From contig RFKS01000102.1 of the NCBI GenBank assembly GCA_003694205.1, positions 1 to 11,345 on the forward strand: a DNA stretch of 11,345 nt. Reading direction: 5' to 3'. Both the position numbers and the translations under genes were made by a program. Below, piece by piece: positions 5,880 to 11,345 of the stretch (its first letter is position 1; every line of letters begins with the position of its first letter). Origin of the DNA: Alphaproteobacteria bacterium (GTDB taxonomy: Bacteria; Pseudomonadota; Alphaproteobacteria; Sphingomonadales; Rhodothalassiaceae). The notes under the pieces are model-generated. The model was not told the DNA's origin. It saw only the letters and a list, made by a program, of their open reading frames with translations, and ran no database searches.

Positions 5880-6742
5880 TCGCCGATGTCACCCGCGGCC
5901 GCACCACCCATTGCGGAGGTCTCTGGGGCCTTCGCACGGTGCCGGAATGGGAAGGCGAGCTGCCCGAGATAGGATCGTGGTACCGGGGTGTCGGTGCCAT
6001 ATGCTCGCGGCATGGTCCCAAAGGGAAGATGCACGGTGCCGAAGAGGACATCGAGGATGGCAAGCTGTCCCGCATAGTTGCGATCCCGCGCCGCCACCTC
6101 GTCGGCATGGTGCCAATGGTGAAAACACGGCGAGGCGATGAGCCAGCGCAGCGGGCCGAAGGGCAGGCGGACATTGGCATGCAGAAGAATCGAATGCCAA
6201 TGATAAAGGATGGCAAAAACGACCAGCGCATCGCTATCAAAACCGAGCGCCGTCACCGGCAGCAGGGTCATCGCCCGGGTCAGGATCTGGTCCAGCGGAT
6301 GCACACGGTGTGCAGCGAGAAAGTCGAGTTCCTCGATGCTGTGATGGACCGCGTGAAAGCGCCACAGCCAGGGGATCTCGTGAAAAGCGCGGTGAACGAA
6401 ATAGAATCCGAGGTCGGCGATGACGATGACCTCGATGACCGCGATCCACAAGGGCTGGGCAGCGATCGCCTCGTGGACGGCCGCAGGGACGAAATCCCGC
6501 AAGGGTGCACCAACGAGAATCGCCAGCAGAACCGCGCCGAATCGATAGAACAGCCCGGTCGCGAACACATGAATGAGATCAAGACGCCAGAGCGCGCGAA
6601 AAATACGCTGTTCGCGCCGGAGCGCGAGCAGGCGCTCGAGCGGCACGAAGATGAACGCCGCGAGCAGCAGATCCTTCGCTGTTTCGACAAATAGCACGCG
6701 CGGCCCGTCCGTCCGTTTCGCCGGTGACACGCCCCCTGCCAT
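5876..6742 (-). CDS. Sterol desaturase / fatty acid hydroxylase family membrane protein
   Basis: 288 residues. This is a di-iron integral-membrane oxygenase fold with the expected histidine clusters: H117-RAF-H121, H130-AV-HH (133-134), H145 in AHRVHP, H188 and HHWHH (208-212). Hydrophobic segments near 22-40, 57-78, 97-115 and 160-185 fit membrane helices. The family hydroxylates or desaturates sterols, hopanoids, carotenoids or lipid acyl chains, and the substrate cannot be read from sequence. The ATG at 6742 gives the full length but GGAG abuts it, so the start may lie slightly downstream. It is divergent from the methyltransferase-like gene. It is convergent with the CI-like gene, with the stop codons overlapping at 5876-5879. 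Confidence 0.88.
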   Translation of the reverse strand: MAGGVSPAKRTDGPRVLFVETAKDLLLAAFIFVPLERLLALRREQRIFRALWRLDLIHVFATGLFYRFGAVLLAILVGAPLRDFVPAAVHEAIAAQPLWIAVIEVIVIADLGFYFVHRAFHEIPWLWRFHAVHHSIEELDFLAAHRVHPLDQILTRAMTLLPVTALGFDSDALVVFAILYHWHSILLHANVRLPFGPLRWLIASPCFHHWHHADEVAARDRNYAGQLAILDVLFGTVHLPFGTMPRAYGTDTPVPRSYLGQLAFPFRHRAKAPETSAMGGAAAGDIGD

Positions 6743-6771
6743 CTCCAGCCGGCGGGGCAGTGTTCAAGGCT

Positions 6772-6793
6772 AGTTTGCCGGCGATAACAAACT
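6772..6793. promoter_or_regulatory. Inverted repeat between divergent lipid-type genes
   Basis: AGTTTG (6772-6777) and CAAACT (6788-6793) separated by 10 bases, roughly one helical turn between arms. It lies 30 bp upstream of the desaturase start and about 90 bp upstream of the methyltransferase-like start. It could be an operator for either. The arms are short, so chance is possible. Confidence 0.3.
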
Positions 6794-6884
6794 CCTAATG
6801 CACGCGCCGGGCGGGTCCCGAATGCTGATAACGCGAGCGACCGGAAAGGATTCGTCAAGACGACCGTGCAAGACTGGCGGCAGC

Positions 6885-7523
6885 ATGGAGAAGGCGACAG
6901 ATTCCCCTGCCCTTGTGGCACACCCGCAGAGATGGCTCGATGGCGGCGAACAGATCGTCGTCCTCGGCCTCTATGTCTGGCTTGTGGCCCGACTTTGGCC
7001 GGAAAATTTCGCTGCCGACAACTGGTACCCTCTGCTGCTGCTCCTCTCAGAAGGCCTTGTCGTCTTTCTGCTTCTGATCCGCCGCCGTACCGAGCGCATC
7101 TCGAGCCGGCCGCGGGACTGGATCATCGCCTTTGCCGGCACATTTCTCAGCCTGCTTGTTGAAGGCGGCCATACCCCCCTGGCGCCGATCCTCGGCGCAG
7201 CCCTCATGTTATGCGGAATCTTCGTCCATGTCGGTGCCAAGCTCAGCCTGTGGCGCAGCTTCGGCGTCGTCGCAGCAGACCGCGGCGTGCGGACCGGCGG
7301 CCTTTATGCCCTTGTGCGTCATCCCATGTATGCCGGCTATATGCTCTCTCACATCGGCTTTCTGCTGATCGTGCCGACATTGTGGAATCTCGTCCTCTAT
7401 CTCATGGTCTGGACGTTGCTCCTCGCCCGCATCCATGCCGAGGAGCAGGTGCTTGCGACAAGCCCGGCCTATCGCCACTACATGAAGCGGGTGCGCCATC
7501 GCCTGCTTCCAGGCGTTGTCTGA
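6885..7523 (+). CDS. Isoprenylcysteine carboxyl methyltransferase-like membrane protein
   Basis: 212 residues from ATG 6885. Starts at 6798 or 6822 would add 29 or 21 polar residues before the first conserved segment, so I prefer 6885 although its ribosome binding site is weak. Four to five membrane segments (about 23-38, 48-65, 78-92, 100-118, 155-180) precede or surround the ICMT/PEMT signature: GLYALVRHPMYAGYMLSHIG (139-158, with R145-H-P) and the EE pair at 186-187 in RIHAEEQVL, followed by the Y-HY-KRV-R-LPG end. Members use S-adenosylmethionine to methylate small or lipid substrates at the membrane. Bacterial members are mostly uncharacterised. It is co-directional with the acyl-CoA dehydrogenase 91 bp downstream. 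Confidence 0.85.
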   Translation: MEKATDSPALVAHPQRWLDGGEQIVVLGLYVWLVARLWPENFAADNWYPLLLLLSEGLVVFLLLIRRRTERISSRPRDWIIAFAGTFLSLLVEGGHTPLAPILGAALMLCGIFVHVGAKLSLWRSFGVVAADRGVRTGGLYALVRHPMYAGYMLSHIGFLLIVPTLWNLVLYLMVWTLLLARIHAEEQVLATSPAYRHYMKRVRHRLLPGVV

Positions 7524-7578
7524 TAAGCACCGAACACGCCGACATCGGGCGTTGACCGCTCCCGGCCGGCAGCCGAGA

Positions 7579-7596
7579 GTTGACGCGAACGTCAAC
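7579..7596. promoter_or_regulatory. Perfect palindrome upstream of the acyl-CoA dehydrogenase
   Basis: GTTGACGCGAACGTCAAC: seven-base arms and a four-base centre, ending 18 bp before the ATG at 7615. The size and position fit an operator of a TetR-type fatty-acid regulator. It could also act as a small hairpin masking the start region. Confidence 0.45.
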
Positions 7597-7614
7597 CGTC
7601 TCAGGGACCGCCCG

Positions 7615-8754
7615 ATGCTGCCTGCCCGCCCCATCTATGACGAGGAGCACCGCCTGTTTCGCGACAGTGTGCGCGAATTTCTCGCCCGCGAGCTCCAGCC
7701 TCACAAAGCCGCCTGGCGCGAGGCCGGAATGGTGCCGCGCGAATTCTGGCTCAAGGCGGGCGCGGCCGGTCTGCTCTGTCCGAGCCTGCCCGAGGAGCAT
7801 GGCGGGCCCGGCGGCGACTTCCGCCATCATTGCGTGGTCGATGAGGAGCTCGCCTATGGTGGGCTCGCGATCGGGCTTTCCGTCCATTCCGACATCTGCA
7901 TGCCCTATATCCTCAAATACGGCAGCGCGGCACAGAAGCGTCGCTGGCTGCCACGGCTGGCGACGGGAGAAACCGTCACCGCGATCGCCATGAGCGAGCC
8001 CGCCGCCGGCTCCGATCTACAGGGCATCCGCACGACGGCGCGTCGCGACGGAGAGGACTATCTCATTTCCGGCTCAAAGACCTTCATCACCAACGGCATC
8101 GCCGCCGACCTCATCATCGTCGTCGCGAAGACCGATCCCGAGGCCGAGGGCGCCAAGGGCACGAGCCTGATCCTGGTCGAGGCCGACCGGCCGGGCTTCC
8201 GGCGCGGCCGCGCGCTCAAGAAGATCGGCCAGAAGGCATCGGACACCGCCGAGCTCTTCTTCGATGATGTCCGTGTCCCCGTGGACAACCGTCTTGGCGA
8301 GGAGAATGCGGGCTTCGTCTATCTCATGCAGGAGCTGCCGCAGGAGCGCCTTGTCATCGCCGTCGCCGCCGCAGCGGCAGCACAGCATGCCTTCGACATC
8401 ACGCGCGACTATGTGCGCGAGCGGCGCGCCTTCGGCCGGCCGGTCGCGGCATTCCAGAACACGCGCTTCACACTTGCCGAAATGGCAACCGAGCTTGCCG
8501 TCGGCTGGGCCTTCGTCGATCAATGCATCATGCGCCATCTTGCGGGCGGGCTCGATGCTGCCGGCGGTGCGATGGCCAAGCTGTGGCTGAGCGAGATGCA
8601 GGGGCGGGTCGTCGACCGCTGCCTGCAGCTCTTCGGCGGATATGGCTATATGGATGAATACGAGATCGCGCATCACTTCGTCGATGCGCGCGTGCAGCGC
8701 ATCTATGGCGGCACGTCGGAGATCATGAAGGAGCTGATCGCGCGCTTCCTTTGA
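7615..8754 (+). CDS. Acyl-CoA dehydrogenase, long-chain (LCAD)-like
   Basis: 379 residues. It carries out FAD-dependent alpha,beta-dehydrogenation of acyl-CoA, passing electrons to electron-transferring flavoprotein. Landmarks in order: EEHGGPGGDF, the FAD/substrate box AIAMSEPAAGSDLQGIRTTA, GSKTFITNG, KKIGQKASDTAELFFDDVRV, RRAFGRPVAAFQNTRF, LFGGYGYMDEYEI and RIYGGTSEIMKELIAR. The C-terminal position of the MCAD-type catalytic glutamate is glycine (YGG). Instead the glutamate in QELPQERL (E244) matches the LCAD/isovaleryl-CoA dehydrogenase arrangement, so the enzyme should be active with long or branched acyl-CoA. The ATG at 7615 begins right at the family start (MLPARPIYDEEH). In-frame sequence back to 7516 is non-homologous. 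The luxR gene begins 206 bp downstream on the same strand. Confidence 0.95.
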   Translation: MLPARPIYDEEHRLFRDSVREFLARELQPHKAAWREAGMVPREFWLKAGAAGLLCPSLPEEHGGPGGDFRHHCVVDEELAYGGLAIGLSVHSDICMPYILKYGSAAQKRRWLPRLATGETVTAIAMSEPAAGSDLQGIRTTARRDGEDYLISGSKTFITNGIAADLIIVVAKTDPEAEGAKGTSLILVEADRPGFRRGRALKKIGQKASDTAELFFDDVRVPVDNRLGEENAGFVYLMQELPQERLVIAVAAAAAAQHAFDITRDYVRERRAFGRPVAAFQNTRFTLAEMATELAVGWAFVDQCIMRHLAGGLDAAGGAMAKLWLSEMQGRVVDRCLQLFGGYGYMDEYEIAHHFVDARVQRIYGGTSEIMKELIARFL

Positions 8755-8755
8755 G

Positions 8756-8775
8756 ACGCGGTGTGGCTGCCGCGT
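8756..8775. repeat. Short hairpin after the acyl-CoA dehydrogenase stop
   Basis: ACGCGG and CCGCGT pair perfectly across eight bases directly after the stop codon. There is no T tract, so if it ends transcription it would not be as a classical intrinsic terminator. The rest of the gap to 8960 shows no convincing gene. Confidence 0.25.
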
Positions 8776-8894
8776 GACCTCCCACCGACACCGCCGCTAC
8801 CCGTCCGTGCCCTTGCTCTCGATCTTGTGAAGATTCGAGAGGAGGTTGGGGAGGATTTTCGAATCGGTCTTTTCATTGCGCCGGGAACGCGCGA

Positions 8895-8907
8895 TGCTTG
8901 TAAAGCA
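8895..8907. promoter_or_regulatory. Inverted repeat upstream of luxR
   Basis: TGCTT-GTA-AAGCA, perfect five-base arms, 54 bp before the luxR start. It is a possible regulator site, too short to assign and unlike a canonical lux box. Confidence 0.25.
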
Positions 8908-8960
8908 CGCTGGGCGATGTGTGAGCAGCCACTCCTTGGCGCCGGCCAGGGCTGAGGCAA

Positions 8961-9752
8961 GTGGCGGCGCGCAGCAAGGACGAAAGCGGATTCATGCGGG
9001 GTGGTATGCCGGACAGGCAGAGGAGTTTCGAAAGCTGCGAGATCCTCGTTGATCTGGAGCGGGCGGCGAGCGTGCAGGCCTGCCAGTCGCTGCTGCGCTC
9101 GAAATTTGCCGATCTCGGTATCACCAATTTCGGATATGTACGCATGAATCCGCCGATGGTGGAGGACCGCTCCTATATCTTCTCGAGCTATGATCCCGAC
9201 TGGCTCAGCCATTATGTCGCGCAGGACTATGTGTTCTGCGACCCGCTTGTTCTCGAGGCGCGCAAGTCGCTGACGCCGATCATCTGGAGCGAGGCGCACC
9301 CGCTGCCCGTGCGCACGACGCGCCAGGCGCAGTTCATGAAGGAGGCGGCAGCAAACGGCTTTCGCCGCGGCATCGCCATCCCGATCCGTGGTTTCCGGGG
9401 CGAATTCGCCATGATGTCGATGATCCTCGAGGAACCTTCCGAGCGCGCGTTCGCCGCATTCTGCGACGAGTACAAATACCTTCTCCTCCTCGCGAGCCTC
9501 TATTTCCATCACGAGATCTGGCGGCGGATCGAAAACGGCGCGGCGCGCACGCTTCCTGAACTGACGGCGCGACAGGTGGAGATCCTGCGCCTCGCCGCGG
9601 CCGGCAAGACTGCCTGGGAGATCTCTGTCATCCTCGAACTGTCCGAGGACGGCGTGCGCTACCACATTCGCGAGGCAGGCCGGAAGCTCGGAACCTTTGG
9701 CATTACGGCGACCATCGCCAAGGCCATTGCCTATGGCTATTTCTCGCCATAG
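8961..9752 (+). CDS. LuxR-family acyl-homoserine lactone receptor/regulator
   Basis: 263 residues from GTG 8961 (GAGG four bases upstream). ATGs at 8994 and 9006 are alternatives giving a more typical length near 250. The autoinducer-binding domain (about 30-185) keeps the TraR/LuxR ligand residues: W81 and Y85 in DPDWLSHYV, D94 in CDPLV, and W109 in PIIWS, plus the basic-hydrophobic GFRRGIAIPIRG strand. The C-terminal GerE helix-turn-helix (about 200-262) reads LTARQVEILRLAAAGKTAWE, then SEDGVRYHIREAGRKLG. It ends 119 bp before luxI, the classic receptor-synthase order. It is expected to bind DNA upon binding the AHL made by the next gene. Whether it activates or represses is unknown. Confidence 0.95.
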   Translation: MAARSKDESGFMRGGMPDRQRSFESCEILVDLERAASVQACQSLLRSKFADLGITNFGYVRMNPPMVEDRSYIFSSYDPDWLSHYVAQDYVFCDPLVLEARKSLTPIIWSEAHPLPVRTTRQAQFMKEAAANGFRRGIAIPIRGFRGEFAMMSMILEEPSERAFAAFCDEYKYLLLLASLYFHHEIWRRIENGAARTLPELTARQVEILRLAAAGKTAWEISVILELSEDGVRYHIREAGRKLGTFGITATIAKAIAYGYFSP

Positions 9753-9792
9753 AGGTGTATCTAGATTTTTCCTAAACCTGGCGTCAAGTGCG

Positions 9793-9844
9793 GGATCCTG
9801 TAGTGGCCGGATCCGTCGCAGATTCGGATGATCCGGTCCGGACC
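9793..9844. promoter_or_regulatory. Cluster of palindromes upstream of luxI
   Basis: In the 119-bp luxR-luxI gap are CGGATCCG (9808-9815), CGGATGATCCG (9825-9835) and GGTCCGGACC (9835-9844), plus GGATCC at 9793-9798. Successive related symmetric sites ending 27 bp before the ATG suggest binding of a dimeric regulator, most simply the LuxR protein. None fits the Vibrio lux box or Agrobacterium tra box. Confidence 0.4.
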
Positions 9845-9871
9845 TCACCGGTTCATTCGGGAGACGGACGC

Positions 9872-10507
9872 ATGGTGGAAGTCTACGACCTCGAGGGCCT
9901 GCTCGCCCGCCCCGCCCTGCGCGAGGAAATGCACGAGCTGCGCTACCGCCAGTTCTACGAAAAACGGCGCTGGGACATCCCGGCGGTCAAGGGGGTCGAG
10001 ATCGACCAATATGACCGCCGCGAGATCAATCCGGTCTATTTTCTCGCCCGTGATGCCTCGGGACGGCTGTGCGGCAGCTGCCGCCTGATCCCGACCACCG
10101 GCCCCTACATGATCCGCGATCTCTTTGCACACATGCTGGGCGACCGGCCATTGCCGGAGAGCCCGCGCATATGGGAAGCGACGCGGATCGCCGCCGACAC
10201 CGCAAGCGGCGCGCGGGCGGCCATGCGGACGACAGGGGCGCTGCTTGCCGCGGTCTGTGAATTCGGCATGCCGCGGGGCATCCGATTTACCATCGGAACC
10301 TATGAGGCGGCGGTGATCCGCCTGTTCCGGGTTCGCGGCGTTCCGGCGACCTGGGTGGGCGCGGAACACGAGCTCGCCGACTGCCGCTGCGCGCTTGCCC
10401 TGCATCCCGTGAATGACCGCGTCTATCGCCGGATCCTGGACGTGAATCGTCTATCGGCGCCGGTAATCAGTCTTGATGCCACCCTTTACAAGGAGGAGGC
10501 CGCCTGA
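9872..10507 (+). CDS. LuxI-family acyl-homoserine lactone synthase
   Basis: 211 residues. It makes an AHL signal from S-adenosylmethionine and an acyl-ACP or acyl-CoA. All hallmark positions are present with almost the textbook numbering: R24, F28, W34 (LRYRQFYEKRRWDIP), D45 and D48 (EIDQYD), R71 (GSCRLIP), F85, E102 and R105 (WEATRIAAD). The C-terminal acyl-pocket half (GIRFTIGTYEAAVIRLF, then GVPATWVGAEHEL) does not let me predict chain type. The ATG at 9872 has GGGAG eight bases upstream. An in-frame GTG at 9788 would add a non-conserved 28 residues. Its stop overlaps the ATG of the next gene by one base. Confidence 0.95.
   Translation: MVEVYDLEGLLARPALREEMHELRYRQFYEKRRWDIPAVKGVEIDQYDRREINPVYFLARDASGRLCGSCRLIPTTGPYMIRDLFAHMLGDRPLPESPRIWEATRIAADTASGARAAMRTTGALLAAVCEFGMPRGIRFTIGTYEAAVIRLFRVRGVPATWVGAEHELADCRCALALHPVNDRVYRRILDVNRLSAPVISLDATLYKEEAA
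10490..10499 (+). promoter_or_regulatory. Strong ribosome binding site of the 74-residue gene inside luxI
   Basis: AAGGAGGAGG, seven bases before the ATG at 10507, encoded in the last luxI codons. It fixes the start and indicates translational coupling. Confidence 0.85.
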
Positions 10508-10731
10508 TGCCCCGGCATGAGCCGCCCAGCACGCTTCCCGCACATGTCCATCTCAGGATGGCTCTCGACGTGCTCTATTCGCGCGCCCTCGAGCTCGGAC
10601 TCGCCAGCACCGCCCATCTGATCGGCACCGCCGCCCTTTCGGTCGATATCGAGGCGCGCGAACGCATGAATCGGCTCCTGGGCGAAGACGGCAACTGGGA
10701 GAGAATCGATGACGCCCAGCCGAGGCCATAG
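10507..10731 (+). CDS. Small protein coupled to luxI, function unknown
   Basis: 74 residues, soluble and mostly helical: a helix at about 14-35 (HLRMALDVLYSRALELGLAS), a second at about 35-60 (TAHLIGTAALSVDIEARERM) and an acidic end. There is no signal peptide, membrane segment or metal motif. It starts within the luxI stop (ATGA overlap) behind a very strong ribosome binding site, so it is surely translated with the synthase. It overlaps the P450 start by 23 bp. By position it recalls CinS, the small protein co-expressed with CinI in Rhizobium leguminosarum that modulates the quorum circuit. I cannot confirm sequence similarity. Alternatives are an anti-activator of the LuxR protein or a partner of the P450. 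Confidence 0.85.
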   Translation: MPRHEPPSTLPAHVHLRMALDVLYSRALELGLASTAHLIGTAALSVDIEARERMNRLLGEDGNWERIDDAQPRP

Positions 10732-11345
10732 CGACCCGCCGTCGCCGATCGCAACACTGCGCGCCTTGCGCCGTGACGCGCTCGAATTCCTTCTCGACCA
10801 ATCGCATCGGCCCGAGCCCGTGGTGCCGCTGCGCCTCGGGTTTGGGCGGGTCCATCTCTTGAACCGCGCCGAGCATGTCCATCATGTCTTCGTCGGCAAT
10901 TGCCACAATTACGGCAAGAGCCCCTACTACCGGCATCTCCGGCCGCTGCTTGGCGCGGGCATGTTCACCCTCGATGGCGCCGCCTGGCGGGCCCGGCGCC
11001 GCGCCGCGCAACCGGCCTTTCGCGGCCCGTGCCTCAAGGAGGCGATCGGCCCCATGCTGCAGGCGATCGACGCGGCAAGGGCGGAACTCGACGCCGCCAC
11101 GCGTGCCGCGGTGCCGATCGACCTTGGCGCCTTCTCGGCGCGCCTCGCGCTCGATATCTCGATGCGCTGCCTATTCTCGACCCTGCTCGATCGCGTGACG
11201 GCGGAGCGCATCTACCGCTCGCTCGGAGTTGCCCTCTGCTGCATCGAACGGCGGCTCTGGTCGCCGGTGTCGGCGCCTCCGTGGGTGCCGACGCCGAACA
11301 ATCGCCGCCTTGCCCGGGCGCTCGCGGTGCTCGACGGGGTCGTCC
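10709..11345 (+). CDS. Cytochrome P450, N-terminal part (runs off window)
   Basis: 212 residues visible from ATG 10709 (GGGAG seven bases upstream). There is no signal anchor, so it is a soluble bacterial P450. The B'-C region is clear: NYGKSPYYRHLRPLLGAG, MFTLDG, then the C-helix W93-RAR-R97 followed by RAAQPAFR. This is the W---R heme-propionate motif with the G--W---R----P-F pattern. The I-helix (A/G)G-(D/E)T, the E--R motif and the cysteine heme loop lie outside the window and cannot be checked. It overlaps the small upstream gene by 23 bp, so it appears to be the third gene of the luxI operon. The substrate is unknown: a quorum-regulated product or the acyl signal itself are both possible. 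Confidence 0.9.
   Translation, partial: MTPSRGHSDPPSPIATLRALRRDALEFLLDQSHRPEPVVPLRLGFGRVHLLNRAEHVHHVFVGNCHNYGKSPYYRHLRPLLGAGMFTLDGAAWRARRRAAQPAFRGPCLKEAIGPMLQAIDAARAELDAATRAAVPIDLGAFSARLALDISMRCLFSTLLDRVTAERIYRSLGVALCCIERRLWSPVSAPPWVPTPNNRRLARALAVLDGVV

Noticed and set aside
8761..8955. 64-codon frame between the acyl-CoA dehydrogenase and luxR genes
   Set aside because: No ribosome binding site, proline/arginine-rich start, overlaps a hairpin and inverted repeat. It looks like non-coding sequence.
9775..9800. Possible canonical lux box (ACCTGGC...)
   Set aside because: The right arm does not mirror the left. Only a few of the consensus positions match.
8703..9848. Minus-strand frame of 381 codons opposite luxR
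   Set aside because: Shadow of luxR and the end of the acyl-CoA dehydrogenase gene. No family match.
1..11345. CRISPR arrays, tRNA/rRNA genes, insertion sequences, attachment sites
   Set aside because: I found no regularly spaced repeats, no tRNA-like cloverleaf or CCA end, no transposase motifs and no long terminal repeats.

Overview
The window reads as a chromosomal piece of a high-GC alphaproteobacterium. The evidence is the gene-transfer-agent (GTA)/HK97-type packaging genes, a DUF6456 regulator (a family I know only from Alphaproteobacteria), a LuxR/LuxI pair, dense GC-rich codons and many long antisense shadow ORFs. I cannot name the genus. The order Rhizobiales/Hyphomicrobiales or a neighbour is a guess.

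Left third (1-3930, mostly minus strand): the start of a DNA-packaging operon reading leftward out of the window. It holds a TerS-like helix-turn-helix protein, the large terminase TerL, and a portal protein that carries the C-terminal signature of the MuF/SPP1 gp7 minor-head family. A small exported protein of unknown function sits on the opposite strand between terL and the portal gene. A strong promoter (TTGACA, 17 bp, TATAGA on the minus strand) precedes terS. Between this promoter and terS lies what looks like a complete intrinsic terminator.

Middle (4050-5880): a small plus-strand unit with its own promoter, operator-like palindrome, signal-peptide ORF and intrinsic terminator. Next come two divergent regulators: a DUF6456 protein (minus) resembling the GafZ / GafA C-terminal class of GTA activators and anti-terminators, and a Cro/CI-type protein (plus) with a degenerate S24 domain, a plausible repressor. 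The DUF6456 promoter region shares a two-part element (CACGAT...GTTATA) with the terS promoter. Taken together this looks like a compact control module: repressor, DUF6456 activator, and a packaging operon locked behind a leader terminator. Whether it drives a GTA or a prophage cannot be settled here, because head and tail genes lie outside.

Right part (5876-8754): housekeeping or lipid genes. These are a membrane sterol-desaturase/fatty-acid-hydroxylase family protein (minus), divergent from an isoprenylcysteine-methyltransferase-like membrane protein, followed by an LCAD-type acyl-CoA dehydrogenase with a perfect palindrome just upstream.

Right end (8961-11345): a quorum-sensing unit. A LuxR-type receptor with all AHL-contact residues is followed by a LuxI-type synthase with all core catalytic residues. 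The synthase gene is translationally coupled to a 74-residue protein of unknown function and then to a cytochrome P450 cut by the window edge. The luxI-small protein-P450 arrangement is unusual. GTA production is quorum-controlled in Rhodobacter capsulatus, so having a LuxR/LuxI pair a few kilobases from GTA-like regulators is suggestive, though not proof of a link.
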